Shown: piece by piece, positions 1 to 12,791 of the stretch | Position numbering within the stretch: the first letter of the stretch is position 1 | How the letters are laid out: each line of letters opens with the position of its first letter | Assembly (NCBI RefSeq): GCF_964355755.1 | Contig: NC_092675.1 | Coordinates: 27,800,912 to 27,864,911 of the forward strand | Length of the DNA: 64,000 nucleotides | Source: Antedon mediterranea | Taxonomy: Eukaryota; Echinodermata; Crinoidea; Comatulida; Antedonidae | Direction: 5' to 3' | The notes under the pieces: generated by a model | Database searches by the model: none | Seen by the model: only the letters and a program-made list of their open reading frames with translations | Told to the model about the DNA's origin: nothing | Translations under genes and position numbers: made by a program

Positions 1-965
1 TACAACACTTTGCGTCAATACGTCGCTGTGTTGCGTTCTAGAGTGGGAACAACGCTTTAACAAGCCTACGTTCCACCTATGTTTCTTTCCAAATGTTTGT
101 TTCGTTTCTTTTTCTGTAAAGATATTTTATGTATTTCACCTCCAAGATAACCTCAATCAGAGTCAATTAGACTAGCGTCTGTAAACCCCATACATTTCTA
201 CGTCGATATCAATAATAATTTAGCCATTATGCATTCAAAGATGCTACTCACTACCGTACTGCACTCCACATACATTTATCGACCAAGATGTAATGATATT
301 AGTCCCTATAGACTGAGTCCTGTTTTCTATCCTGCAACTGTTATCCTAAGTCCAAACATCTCATGGATGTGCTTATAATATTATACAATTAATACACTAC
401 AAACATAGACTAATTGTAGCCCAAGAGGTTTTTTTATCGTTTCTGAGAGAGAGACCTTTCATGTTGTATTTTTTTTATGATAGCTCCATTATAAATCGGC
501 AGATTTTATTACGCTTTTTATATTATACATCGCTGTAAACAATCGTTTGGGTAAGTTATAATACCAGATAAACAGACGCTGGCGATGTGTTAATTAAGCT
601 GTTCTACTGTATAACTTATCCAATATAAATATGAAGGAAATTAAATTTACAGTCCGTGTGACAAAAACGTTGTATAACACTTACTGTGGATTAAACAACA
701 TGCTATAAAGGTATGCAATGACGCAGAAATACACCTGTTTATAGAAACGTCTTGTTGAGTAATATTTTCTAACGATATCAGCAAAGTGGTTAAAATTATA
801 CCTAATGAGTAATGTTTTAACGTCTATAATCATGTATCAAAATGTTTAATGCCATGCTTTCAATACAACATTAACATAGATCAATGCTCTCTACCTCAAA
901 TGATCTGAGGCAAAAGAAAATTCAATAATAAAAGAATCTGAGTAAATGCAAAGAGTATAAAACTA
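1..965. other. no gene seen
   Basis: AT-rich sequence with no long open frame, no convincing exon with splice borders and no strong repeat. I see nothing to annotate here. Confidence 0.6.
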
Positions 966-967
966 CA

Positions 968-1113
968 GTAGTTTGACAAAAAAAAGTATGATGTGCCTAA
1001 ATAATATGGTAGAGATATGCCTATAAATATGGCAGTGATATGACATCATCATGTCCATATATGGGCACATCACATTTTTGTCACATAAAGTTTGATAGTG
1101 TAGACAAAGCTTT
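968..1113. repeat. MITE copy 1 (AGCTCTGTCTACACTATC family)
   Basis: Copy of a short foldback element seen at least six times in this window. The right arm is well preserved: a GGGCACATCACATTTTTGTC block, then GTTTGATAGTGTAGAC and an AAGCTTTA end. The left arm starts within AGTTTGACAAAA and lacks the outermost bases. The middle carries the family core, ATGGTAGAGATATG followed by GATATGACATCATCATGTCC. There is no coding capacity, so it was moved by a transposase encoded elsewhere. Confidence 0.75.
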
Positions 1114-1325
1114 ATACTATAAAATAGTTATAAAGATACAAAAATATACTGAAAACAGGGATGTTTTTATATCTGTTTTATACAAACGGATAAATCATAT
1201 CACCAAACCCAAAGACCCTAAAGAGAAAAACAATGGAATGTTTCTAATCTTACTAATCTCCTACTGATACTGTAACAGTAAAATATCAGCCGATTCTCGG
1301 TACTGTACGGTATCTATTTCCAAAG

Positions 1326-1446
1326 TATCATAGTAATATTTGGTAATACAACATCACATGTGTTTCACATATATCTAGACCTTAACCTAACCTTACATGA
1401 TAAGGGCACCACATGTGATGCTGTATTACCAAATATTCCTATGATA
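1326..1446. repeat. foldback element with 37-bp arms
   Basis: Left arm 1326-1362 and right arm 1410-1446 are inverted copies that match at 35 of 37 positions (TATCATAG...CATCACATGTG against its reverse complement). A 47-bp spacer separates them. The small size and near-perfect arms suggest a MITE or a foldback transposon relic. No clear target duplication was identified. Confidence 0.7.
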
Positions 1447-1870
1447 TTGCGGAAGATAGTTTGTGGAGATACAGCACTGAGAATTTATAAGTACGGTAAG
1501 TATTTTATTACATGTCTTGTTAAATTCCATTCTCGTTGATAGACAGAGAAATAAACATTTGATTACACTATCGAAAAAGTCTTCACGTAAACGATTAAAT
1601 GGGCTTTTAGGATGTAATAAAATAATATTGATAAGCATTGTGTGAATGTTTTATTGCACTTTCCTGGCCATTATGGTTTTAGTATGAGTATGATTGTATA
1701 CATTCTTTACGATATTTTGTCTTTGAAACTGAAGACGTCAAGAATATTAATCGAACTCTGCCATTTGAAACTAATTGAGCTAACTATGTTAATTGGGGTT
1801 AATGTTTAAGTTTATTTCATTGAAATTAAGTAAAGTGAATTGTATAAGTCTATTACATGGAATTAATTTA
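1447..1870. other. no gene seen
   Basis: AT-rich spacer. The open frame on the minus strand here is short and has no recognisable domain. Confidence 0.5.
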
Positions 1871-1926
1871 ATTGAGATTAATTTTTGTAATCTGTCAATT
1901 CAAATTGAATCTGTGCCCATCAGAAT
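1871..1926. repeat. direct repeat, left copy (pairs with 2408-2463)
   Basis: ATTGAGATTAATTTT... followed by AATCTGTCAATT, AATTGAATCTGTG and CCATCAGAA. The second copy at 2408-2463 differs at only a few positions. The two copies flank and interrupt a MITE copy at 1961-2496, so a local duplication or a second mobile element moved in here. Confidence 0.65.
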
Positions 1927-1960
1927 GGAGTAATGTAGAATACAAATACTCTGCGTCTGC

Positions 1961-2496
1961 AGCTCTGTCTACGCTATCAAACTTTATGTGACAACAATTC
2001 ATGTGATGTGCCCATATTTTCAAGTTTAACTCTCCTCAAAGGGTGACTTTATTCTGTATATAGGCCAGTGGCCTTAAAAAATAAACATTTCTTAGTGTGT
2101 CAAATAAAATGTTTTCTTGACAGCACATATATACAATAACATTTGCTAATAACTTAATCGTATTTGGGTTTCTAGACTTAAATAATGAAACGAAGTAGAA
2201 CATAATGGAAATATAATTTGGAATGAGACGATTTCTTTTTTTGATTATATAATGGACAGTTAAAAATAAGATGAAAGACATCCTCTACTTCATATATATG
2301 GACATGATGATGTCATATCACTACTACTGGGTATATCACTACCCTATTTGGGTATTTGACTACCATACTTGGGCACATCACATGTTTTATCACATAAAGT
2401 TTTTACAATTGAGATTAATTTTGAAAATCTGTCAATTTAAATTGAATCTGTGTCCATCAGAAAAAAAAACTAGTTTTAAAGTGTAGACAGAGCTTT
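1961..2496. repeat. MITE copy 2, split by inserted DNA
   Basis: AGCTCTGTCTACGCTATCAA at 1961 opens the left arm, which runs to about 2022. The centre and right arm reappear at 2291-2402, from ATGGACATGATGATGTCATA to CACATCACATG and CACATAAAG. The outermost GTGTAGACAGAGCTTTA lies at 2481-2496. Two stretches split the element: about 2023-2290, and 2403-2480, which contains the direct repeat 2408-2463 followed by an A-rich run. Confidence 0.6.
2408..2463. repeat. direct repeat, right copy (pairs with 1871-1926)
   Basis: Nearly the same sequence as 1871-1926 and in the same orientation, followed by a run of nine A residues. The A-rich end and its position inside a MITE arm fit a small retroposed or duplicated piece. 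Confidence 0.6.
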
Positions 2497-3366
2497 ACAG
2501 CATAATTAGTGAGGAGTGCTTTGACCTAAAGAAAATCTGTAATAATATTAAAGCAGATGGAATTGTTGTATAAAACAGAAATACGATAACATTAAACACA
2601 CAATGGGATCCATCTATTTTTTCGATTTACAACAAGTGTCTTGCCTTTTACGACTAAAGACAAATATGCAATTAATTTTTTTTTCTGTTGCTGCACATTA
2701 ATAGTATAGGAACGTAAGACCAATTTACAAATGTTCTAATGCCAACGTGTTCGTAGGATAGAAAACAAAATAATTATTACTAAGCTAACTAAACCGATAT
2801 GCCCACTAGTAGAAAATAGGCGCCTTGGTAATCTAAAATTCATTATGAGAAAATGCCTGCAAAACATATGGTACTTATTCAAGCTTAGTGTGGATGTAAC
2901 GCCGAAATAAAGACAGTTTTTTAAAATACAATTAATTGTATGTTTTTTAACATGTAGGTGGTAACGTTACACTAGTGATTTTATAGAAATTATCAATTTG
3001 TTTCTTGCAGCCAATTTCTGGTTTCACGGAGTTCCATTGATTGCTTTTCGTAATTTTTGTGTGCGTACATTATTCTTAGATATCTCCTCCAGGTTAAATT
3101 AACCTCCATATGTCATCTTACATTTTGCTATTAGGCTATACGAACCTTTTATCAATTTGTGTAACTTGGTCAGTATTGCATGTGAACTTTAGAAGATACA
3201 ACCCATTAGCAAAAATAGGTAATTACCAAATGGGGTTTTGTGCCAGCAAAATAAGAATAATATCACTGGCAGTATTTTTATTATTATTTTTTGTAATGGG
3301 TTGTTAGCCCTGTTTTATGTTTACAGACACACAAGAGTACAGTGTACATAGAACTGAAGCTTCTAA
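2497..3366. other. no gene seen
   Basis: AT-rich spacer. The 65-codon open frame at 3110-3307 is hydrophobic but has no recognised domain and no splice or start context that supports it. Confidence 0.5.
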
Positions 3367-3520
3367 AACTCTGCCTACACTATCAAACTAGTTTAAGTGT
3401 GATGTGCCCAAATATGGTAGGCCTATGGCTAAATATAGTAGTGATATGACATCATCATGTTCTTATATGGGCACATCACATTTTTTGTCACATAACGTTT
3501 GATAGTGTAGACAGAGCTTA
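3367..3520. repeat. MITE copy 3
   Basis: Both arms are present: AACTCTGCCTACACTATCAA on the left and GATAGTGTAGACAGAGCTTA on the right. Internal blocks TGTGATGTGCCCA and TGGGCACATCACA face each other. Between them lies the core with an ATATAGTAGTGATATGACAT block. This is one of the most complete copies in the window. Confidence 0.8.
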
Positions 3521-4017
3521 ACGTTATACAAACACACGTTTAAACACAGACAGGAAACCCGATTGAATCAATGCTTAACTCCTATTGGAAAAAAATGAGT
3601 GTAAACATAGCTTTTATTAATTGTGGAAAACATGTTTTTTTTTTGTCAAAATCTTTTCATTATTACTAATGTTTTAATCTGAGCCCATCATCAAATGGCC
3701 GAATATTTCGAAGATTCAAAGAATTGTTAACCTTTTACCACGCATGACTTTATTCTTCTTCGAACGTAGGCCTAACTACATACTCGGTAGCCTAGCCTAC
3801 GTTTCAGCAACTAACTATATCTGACAATGTCCTTCTTCGTTATAACAATTTCTAGACTAGTGTAGATTGTAATATACTACCGATCAATAGAGCACTTCAA
3901 GTTTAATCTTTAATATCTTCTGTCACAATTTTACATACCAATCCATATTCCTTTGTGCTGTGATACAAGTGTTACAATGTGATTGGGAAAATAATGAAAT
4001 GCATAGTTAGTGCATGG
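3521..4017. other. no gene seen
   Basis: AT-rich spacer without a supported exon or repeat. Confidence 0.5.
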
Positions 4018-4039
4018 AAATTAAAGGAATGAACAGAAA

Positions 4040-4625
4040 TATAAACAAAAGAGTGTTGTACATGAAGCATAAAGGAGTACACAGTTTGTACATAAAACAT
4101 AAAGAAAATGCGCAGTATGTACATGAAACATAATGGAGTGCGCAGTGTGTACCTGCAACTTAATGGAGTGCGCAGTGTGTACCTGCAACTTATTTGAGTG
4201 CAGAGTGTGTACATGAAGCATAAATGAGTGCACAGTCCATACATGAAACATTACAGACAGTGCGCAGTCTATACATGAAATATAAAGGAGTGCGCAGTGT
4301 GTAACTGCAACTTAATGGAGTGTTCACTGTGTACATGAAACATAAAGGAGTGCGCAGTGTGTAACTGAAATTTAATTGAGTGCGTAGTGTGTACATGAAA
4401 CATAAAGAAGTGCACAGATGAAACATTACAGGCAGTGCGCAGTGTATACATGGAAGATAAAGGAGTGCGCAGTGTGTACATAAAACATAAAGAAGTACGC
4501 AGTGTTTACATGAAACATACAGAAGTGCCTATTAATTAAAATATTGAGAAGTAAGAAAAATAAAAGAACGCGCAGTGAGTACATGAAAGATAAAGACATG
4601 CTCAATGAGTACACTAACAGTAAAA
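4040..4625. repeat. 30-bp minisatellite, about 20 diverged units
   Basis: Tandem units of 30 bp read GAGTGCGCAGTGTGTACATG then AAACATAAAG. Variants carry CTGCAACTTAATG in the second half. A few units are shortened or extended, for example at about 4410 and 4530. The unit length is a multiple of three and is nearly free of minus-strand stops, which produces long apparent open frames on that strand. They are a by-product of the repeat, not genes. Confidence 0.9.
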
Positions 4626-5217
4626 GCAAGTTGATGAGATAGCTTTATGCAAGTTTTATCTAAAAAGAAAATCTAGTGACAAATTTGATTCGCATTTAGC
4701 TACTGAAAAAGCCGCCACAGCATATTCCTACTCGTTACGCAACACTAACTACGCACTAAAGTTGATAGCACAGTATAAAATTACTATTACATACTACATT
4801 TGACACTATATATTCCTATTGGTATCTTTTTCGACACTTAAACTATTTGGTACTACCTAAATAGTATACGTAATTAACACGGTACACCAATCAATGTCTG
4901 AAATTCTTTTGAAAAATAGGCATGCTTATTGTATATTGTTATCCTGTTTTAGAATGTATTGAAAAGAAAATTAACTTATCAATACATATTTAATCTCACT
5001 AAAGAAACTTTTGTGCTGCTAAATACGAAAATCATAATAACAAATAAAACTAACTATATAAAAGGTTGTTTGAGTATAGGAACAGTATATACAATACATA
5101 CATATATACCATGGTTAGCTTACCTTTGAAATCTGTAATTTAGAACTTCCTGACAGAATACAAGTCATTACATAACAAAGGAAGTGAGATGTAAATTCAT
5201 GTTTCCAACTTTACTGA

Positions 5218-5250
5218 TGATTGTTATACAGAATTTCTGTATAACAATCA
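5218..5250. repeat. perfect 16-bp inverted repeat
   Basis: TGATTGTTATACAGAA is followed after one base by its exact reverse complement. It could form a tight hairpin or bind a dimeric factor, or be a remnant of a foldback element. No other evidence of function. Confidence 0.7.
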
Positions 5251-8200
5251 AACTAAACTTGCTCCGTAGTCCAATTATTTTCGTTAAATCACGAACAATG
5301 TATTTGGAGTGATAACATTTAAATTGAAGTCACATAGAGAACTTTCGCTGTTTTTATGATCGTACCGCCATGATCTGAACAAAATTCAATAAGCATACGT
5401 TGTTTATAAAACAGTAGTAAAGTGCTGTTACTTTTCGAGGTGTTACCAGAGACAAACGATAGAATAACAGTTATCTGATTGGTCGTCATAAAGCACCTAA
5501 TCAAAGTGGACGAATCTAGATACGGGTATTTCAAAGTAAAAATCACTGTTTGTGGATTAATTAATTTAATGTAATAAGAGTGCGTAAAGCCATTGCATTG
5601 AGAGCAATCTCCGCTACTTGAGAGAGACACAGCAGCCAGGAATTATGTCATTGTAGTGTTCAGATAAAAAGTAATCTATGATAACATCATTATATTTTGC
5701 AGATGCTGAATTCAATAGTTTTCTATTTAAACGTTTATATTTAACATTTTAAAAATAGTTGGGCTTAATTGAAAATCATTCACAAACATTTTTGCATATG
5801 AGAAAATAACTTAATAAAAACCACAATTTTACAACATTATGGGATAAACTCAATATGAATATAATGAATATAAGAGAATTTTAATTCAATTATGAAATAG
5901 GAAACTTCGATCGATATGATATTCTATGGAATGTTTCAAACATGGATAGTAAAATCTCAGAGTTCAACACTAATCGTATGATTATAAACGCATAATTTAA
6001 TAAATGTTATTGATCTTGAATATTTTCTTGAACTTAAAATTAGATATAATCTGAAACCTTAAATGTAATTTTCTAAAAAAATGTTAGACCTATACTCTTC
6101 CTCCTTCGGCATGTTTCAGTCATACGTTTGTTTGAACGTGTACGATAAGTATCGAGTAAAATTTCAGTGAAAAGTCAATTGATTAAATAATTATTAATTA
6201 GCTAAAAATTACCAGCTGATATAATTGCTATACATGTACCACAGAACAGAATAACACACCTGAGTCTTTCTCATCCGCTTATCTAAGACAACATCCACGC
6301 TAAGCCCTTTCGTACTTACTTTTTTGAATGATTACAGAAACTGCGCGTATAATCCTCGACAACACTCATTAACCGACTAATTTCAAAATTCTGTCTCTTG
6401 GCAACATGTAATTAGAATGATTTAAATGGCGCGATGAGTGCGAAACATGTACTTGAAAACATCCGGGGATCTCGGAAAGTCACAGCTCAATCTGTGAATT
6501 ACTTGGATAACAATCGAAAAAAGAGTTATTAAGATAAACCTATGACAGCGTGGAACGTGATGGAGGGCGCGAATATATGCAGACGATGTATCTGAATAGC
6601 ATAAAGCACTCGGCACATGCATTTGATATACATCAATAAATAGCATCCAACAGTATACCGTATAATAGTATATCAAAATGAATCACTTTTTCTCATCATT
6701 CCTTGTAATAAAATTCTCCAAAAGTACATAATGTATGTGAGCGGCTCACATTATTTTTTATCTTCTTTTTCTACCTTAACCTCATAGAGAAAAATATAAT
6801 TCAAGCGGCTTGGTGTCATAATCGTTCGTGCTGATAATAGTCACAATTTCAATTCAAAGAAACAATATCTTAGTGGATAAAAATCAGATCCAATGAGCAA
6901 TTGAAATAACAGACGTTATATTTCCCAAAAAAATATATCGGCTCTAAAATGGTAATTTAAAGAGAAAACGAAATTAACTTCGGTTTATAGTAGCTCTTCT
7001 ATATCTAATATAACCTAGCGACTGTGATTGATAGATCTTCAGTAACCGCGTGGATCATTCAGTGAAATAAATGAAGAACCTGTATTATCTTTAGTGATAA
7101 TGTGACCCATATTCCATCGAACAAACACAGCATTATATTGATGAGTAATGGAATTGCTTTTTGTGCTAACCGAAAGTAGGCTTCTTTTTTTGTTTGGTTG
7201 ATGAGCAGTTTGCTTTATAAAGTACTTTTATGTATATACTTGTTCATAAATTTCTCTGAAGATCCAGTTTCTGACATTGCAAACAGCAAAAATGTGTGAA
7301 AAGTCAAATTTCTAGCAGTTGAAATATATTGATTGAAGCATTTACTCTACAACCTTGTTTTATCCACATTTAATCAACGACGGGCCTATAAATATACGGA
7401 AATTATTACTTTTTGTAAGGGGAAAAAACTGAAACTCTTCTAGCAGAAAGAATGTTGTGAATGCACAGCCGCAAAAAAGACTACTAACAAACTTTCAAAT
7501 TTGGTATCTGTAGGCCTATGTGTCTGCTATGTAATTATGGTTCTTCGACAGGCTTGACTTTAAACAAAGCAACTGATGAGGAAGTGTTCTTGCATTCCCC
7601 AGTCAAAAAAAGAGAATGAAAATACAATCCTGATGCCTAGCTCATATTATTTCCCCCGAGTCTCTGTTACTTCATTTCTTGTTTGCAAAGTTAATTGAAT
7701 ACATTTGCAATGTCACATTCGTTGCTGAAACAATCGGAAGAGCACGATCGTAAACGGGGGCCATACAGAGGATGTGGGGTTGGGGGAAGAGTGCAGATGT
7801 TGAATGTACAATATATCTTCCTTAGTACTTGGAAAGCAGAAGAGTATTTGTGCCATTTGTTATAGGAACAATTGTGGCAAGAAAGATAAAAGTGGGGAAA
7901 AGAAAAAAAAGGCATGTGTCCATATACAATGGAAAATCTTTGCTAGATAAGATTTTTCACGAGTTCCATCACTTTTTCTCTTGGTTATTGAACATTTATA
8001 TTTTCAAGTGAATTGCATTTATACTTGAAGTATCCAATCAAAGCCATTAATGAGTGACGCGTCAATAGTGCGCTTCATCTCTTTGCTGTACTTCTTATTA
8101 ACCCTTGATATAAAATACAATTTCCACTCATAATCTTCTGACTAAAGTCATTGCATTTTCACACCTACTTTCATCGGTAAAGATCGTATGATGAATTGAC

Positions 8201-10014
8201 TATATGACAGATATGTAGTCAAATCAGAAAAAAGTGAACATTGAATTTATTTCCAATCTGTGTTGTATCTGCAATACAATATGTCTGTCCTTTCTTCTCT
8301 CGCTTCTATAGACATGTGGCCAGAATTGACATATTGTAAGATCAATCATTTTTAAACAATAGCCCTAGTACGGTAAATTAAATGTTGTTTTCTTTGATTG
8401 TTTTGATTCTTTTTCCCTATGATATTGATAGCCTATACGTTGTGTATATCTCATAAATAAATGGATAAAATGGAAAATACAATTGAACTGATCATTAAGT
8501 CATTTAAAATGGATAAAATTAAATGAACGTTGGCTGAACAAGTTTTGTTATAATGCTGAGATCATTAACAGTTATTTTGTACGTATTAAAACACACTACT
8601 GGGAATAGTATTCACGATTCAGCTGATTTCGTTGTTTCTCAAAAAATATTTTAACACATTCAACTAATAAGTTGAACTTCATTACTACAGAAAATAGAAA
8701 AAAAAAAGATATTGCATTTCATTTTGAATTTAAATTCATATTTATACTTAGTACATATACTATGTTCAACGATGATTTGATATAAGAATGTTCAAAATAT
8801 ATCATATTATGATAGAAATGTATACAATAAAATAATATTTAGAACGCGACACGCGACTACACAACCGTCAGGTCGCACAGAAAAAAAAAACATTCGCAAA
8901 ATGGCAGTTAGTGTTTATTAAAGTACGAACATAGATAGCACTGTGTACTTTGCTTTTTATGCGTAGGAAGCTACAGACAATTACAATTAATAGTTAATAA
9001 ATCTATTGTCTGTGACGAGGGGTGAATTTACTTTTATAACTGTCATTGAATATTGTTTGTATTCCAGACACATCTGAAAATAAGTTGTCTGTGTCGTAGA
9101 GGGGGTGCTTTAACCAGCTAGTTTATATTGCTCAATATTTAATATAAATTATTCGACAGTGTAAAATATAATATTATATACAAAATTATACTCGGATCAT
9201 ATTTTCGTCAGAAAGATGTTATATCAGGGCATTTTTTAATTTTTAAATAAATTGTACACTTTGATAACTCAATTTCACTTTCCCTGATATTAAATAATAA
9301 ATACATATTGGCAATGTAAATAATTTGCAACATGTATTCTATGAAATACAAACAAATAATGTACATACCTAAGCACCTCCAATTCACTGAAATTTTACGC
9401 AATTGGGTAGAATGAGACACGGCCAGATACTTTGAGCATTTGCGCATTTATACGGCTTTTAGAATGGTTGTATGTAAAAAGGAATGTGTGTTTACAAACC
9501 GCTTCAAACTATGCCAAGAACATGTTTCCAACGGTCATTGCCCAAAAACAACCGATCAATTGCAGATCAATACGTGTTCACAGGCGACGTAAGGAACAGA
9601 TGTATCGAAAAGGCCTATCCTCTGGCTAGGTTTCTAAAGATCGTCTGATATTTCCCGCCGACATTAAAAACGTACATAGTGCGAATAATAAGCGCGCTGT
9701 GAACTGCTTATAATTGCATAACACAAAATGTCAATCTCCCAGAATGCCTGTGGCTCATCAGAAGCATTGAGATGGATTTTACTCTTATTTGTGGCGTGTG
9801 TAAGATATTGCATGTTACGGTATTAGGCAATGGCATCGGTTCTATGAATCATGAACAATCATAATTTGACAAGATACATTAGTTCTATTTTTAGTTATAC
9901 TAGGATTTCACTTGACATTCACACTAAGTAACGTATACTTCGAAATCTATATAGAATTTAAACATTTGGAATCAAGATGTTATTTTTCCAAATTATGAGT
10001 GGGCCTATTATAGT

Positions 10015-10054
10015 AGAACATCAGTCAGTCCTCCGTGTATAGACTGACTGTTCT
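10015..10054. repeat. imperfect hairpin
   Basis: AGAACATCAGTCAGTC at 10015-10030 and GACTGACTGTTCT at 10042-10054 pair with a three-base bulge and an 11-base loop, followed by a T run. Probably an incidental foldback. Confidence 0.5.
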
Positions 10055-12741
10055 TTTTACCAATTATCGACATGGAAATGTTATGTCATCTTATGAGTGG
10101 GAGCTAAACTTCTTAAATTGACTGAAGCCCATGGCATTAATAATGTATTACTCGTTTTGAATATTAGATATTTGAACTTGAAAAGCCATAAATTGTTATT
10201 GTATGCTACCAGGTAGGTAGGCCTATATTGAGGATAGCCAATTTGACGTTTAATCAGGCATTGTTAATGAACACTATCCATGGGCAGAATTGGTTTTCGT
10301 TACACCTATTCCACGGTTTTAGTTGATAATAAGGTTATTCCCAAGACCTCCACCCCGCCCACCCACTCCCTAAAATATCCATTAAACTTGAAGGCGTCCT
10401 CAGTGCGTCTCCTCCACACGTGTGCACAGCCGGAATACACGTTTCTCTCAACAACAAAATATTGTCAAGTTTGTATGATATACTAATGCATATTCGTTAC
10501 ATCCCAGTATCTATATACCGTACATTTAAATTTATTAGGGTAATCCTGGGTTTCTATCAAAAGGATTTAACGGTATTTTTATATGTTTTATGTTAGAATA
10601 ATTACATGAAATTGAATAATCAATTACTGAGCTGAATGGAAGATACCAAAGTTATTTATATTTCTAATATAGACTGACAGTATTATTAATGGTATGAGAC
10701 AATCTGTTTTGTACTGTATCGCATCTATACCTATATAAATACAAGGTAATTGCAAAATCAATAACTATAGTGATCTTAAGTCTATTAGTTATTATGATAA
10801 CAACATAACATTTACGTTAAACATTTTCAATAGTAATTTATCTTTTTGATTACTTTCTTCATCACATCATTATCATCACAATGGCCGAATGGCTTCAAAG
10901 GTTGTTCAGGTAGCACTATGTATGGTCCAGTCACCAACCTATATCTCTAAACTTTATCTCCACGTATGGCGTTCTAATAAGTCCATTATCATAGCCGAAT
11001 TGCAGGCGTCAGATGTGACACACATGCGATCCTGTATCACAGAATTATCCTATGATACACTGGACATAATTGCTCTATTGTTCAGCCATTCAAATTTCTC
11101 ACGCGGATATTAAGCAGAAGCATTGGTTTAAACCCATGAACGTTTTCGCTGATTCACCGTATAGTTGATGCACACATATAATTCAATCGATATTATGAAT
11201 TAATTTAATGAATATTGATGTAATATAATTTACGGACGCTCTATTCTGAAAATTGATTCGTGATTGTGTTTGACTCAATGAACTCATAATGGAGGCACGA
11301 TTAAGAAAATATAATAGTTCAGTTTTAAAAATAGATTTTATTTTGTTAAGAATATACCTGGCGTTATTTGGTTATATAATATTAATTCATTGCTCTTGTA
11401 TACAGATGTAGAAAACAGGAATTAAAATAGACACGCTGTATGTAAACAGTTAATATGCAGTGACAGTTATAATGATTTTCTTTACTGAAAAAAAATATAC
11501 ATACATATCAAGAACTGTCCATGCGCTTGAACAGATTTTGCTAGAATATGCCTATTTCTATAATTATTTAGAAATGTGCAGAGTATTATCCCAGATAATA
11601 TTATGCAATCGTATATTTGAAATAATGACTTCAGTGAATTCTTTGTCTCTCTACGTTATTTCCTTCAGGAATTATCATTCATTTTGATTGTGAGTATTCT
11701 GAAGCAATAAGTACCTCGAGACTGAGTATAATAATTCATCTCGGTATTCAGTCATGAAGCAATCGACAACGGAATACAATGAAATATGGACCACATACTG
11801 GATCTAATCAGCAAGATGTAGTTAATTGAACTTCATAACCACAGGCTAACTAATATTTACTGTACCTCAAGCAAAGTGTTTAATTTCTTAATAACTAATA
11901 TTGGTACTTGGCTGACGAAATAGATTTTTAACCTACTTTTAGTAAACAACCCTGTAATAGGTATTAACTTTGAATGAAATGTTACAAAATGGAAAATGTT
12001 AACAGTGGCGTCCTGGATTTCGAAAGAACTTCTTGTTTGATATCTAATCAAAGTTAATTCACGGATTTCTCTTGTTCTGTTACTTTATCCTGTTTAATAT
12101 GTATAAACAATTTATGAGATGTTGTCTTTTAGTAAACGGTGATCGTTTAATAGAAGGTTATAACAATGCAGAGCATGATGAACCAACGTTCATTTTGCAG
12201 TATTTGTAAGAGTTTACATAGGAAATGGAGAATATTGAAACGACACCACTTAGGAACACTTAAATAAACGTGACTAGAACAATCAACATGTAAGAAATCA
12301 ATTTCTTCAAAGATTCATTTTTTTGTTCCAGAAAACTAGGTTTCATGAGAAATAGGTTGTGTTTACTTCTTGCATTATGAACAAAATATGAAGACCGTAA
12401 ACATACGTGTCTATATTACCGATTGTTGTATAAATTATCTAAAATGTGTTACCTTAATAAATGGTAATGAAATTTAATAGTGCGGCGGTATGTTGACAAT
12501 GCGTGGCATAGACAATTAATACAGAGTTATTGGATTCTTTCGCTCTATACTAATGACTTGGTTATAGTGAAGAATACTGGTATCCATCGGTTACTCAGTA
12601 CGATAGTTTTCGTCTTTTAAAATAGTTTGCCTTTAGTGGCAGATCTAAGATTTTGAAATAGGTAGAACCAAAGTTAAGTGCATGCGTATGGGAAGGGGAG
12701 ACCGCCTCGGATCTGCTTATTAAGTCAGTATACTGAAATAT

Positions 12742-12791
12742 ATATTCTAAAATCCTCCTAACCTTATAAGGTTAGGAGGATTTTAGAATAT
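12742..12791. repeat. perfect 50-bp palindrome
   Basis: ATATTCTAAAATCCTCCTAA and the following bases reach a TTATAA centre, after which the exact complement runs back to ATAT. Both 25-base arms match completely with no spacer. A perfect palindrome of this length is expected to be unstable, so it is either young or recently copied. Confidence 0.9.

Larger units (their letters stand above)
4631..12741. other. 8.1 kb without a supported gene
   Basis: AT-rich DNA. All open frames are short, lack known domains and lack convincing splice borders. I found only small hairpins (5218-5250 and 10015-10054). A modestly G-rich stretch lies near 7750-7800. Distal regulatory elements could be here but cannot be recognised from one sequence. 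Confidence 0.5.

Noticed and set aside
4040-4625. CRISPR-like array
   Set aside because: The repeats have no unique spacers and the genome is eukaryotic; it is a minisatellite.
3972-4629. Several minus-strand frames rich in FHVHTAHS-like peptides
   Set aside because: They are translations of the 30-bp minisatellite in all phases, with no start context or flanking coding sequence.
5319-5630. 103-codon minus-strand frame as a gene
   Set aside because: No recognised domain, no supporting splice sites and no conserved neighbour; likely chance.
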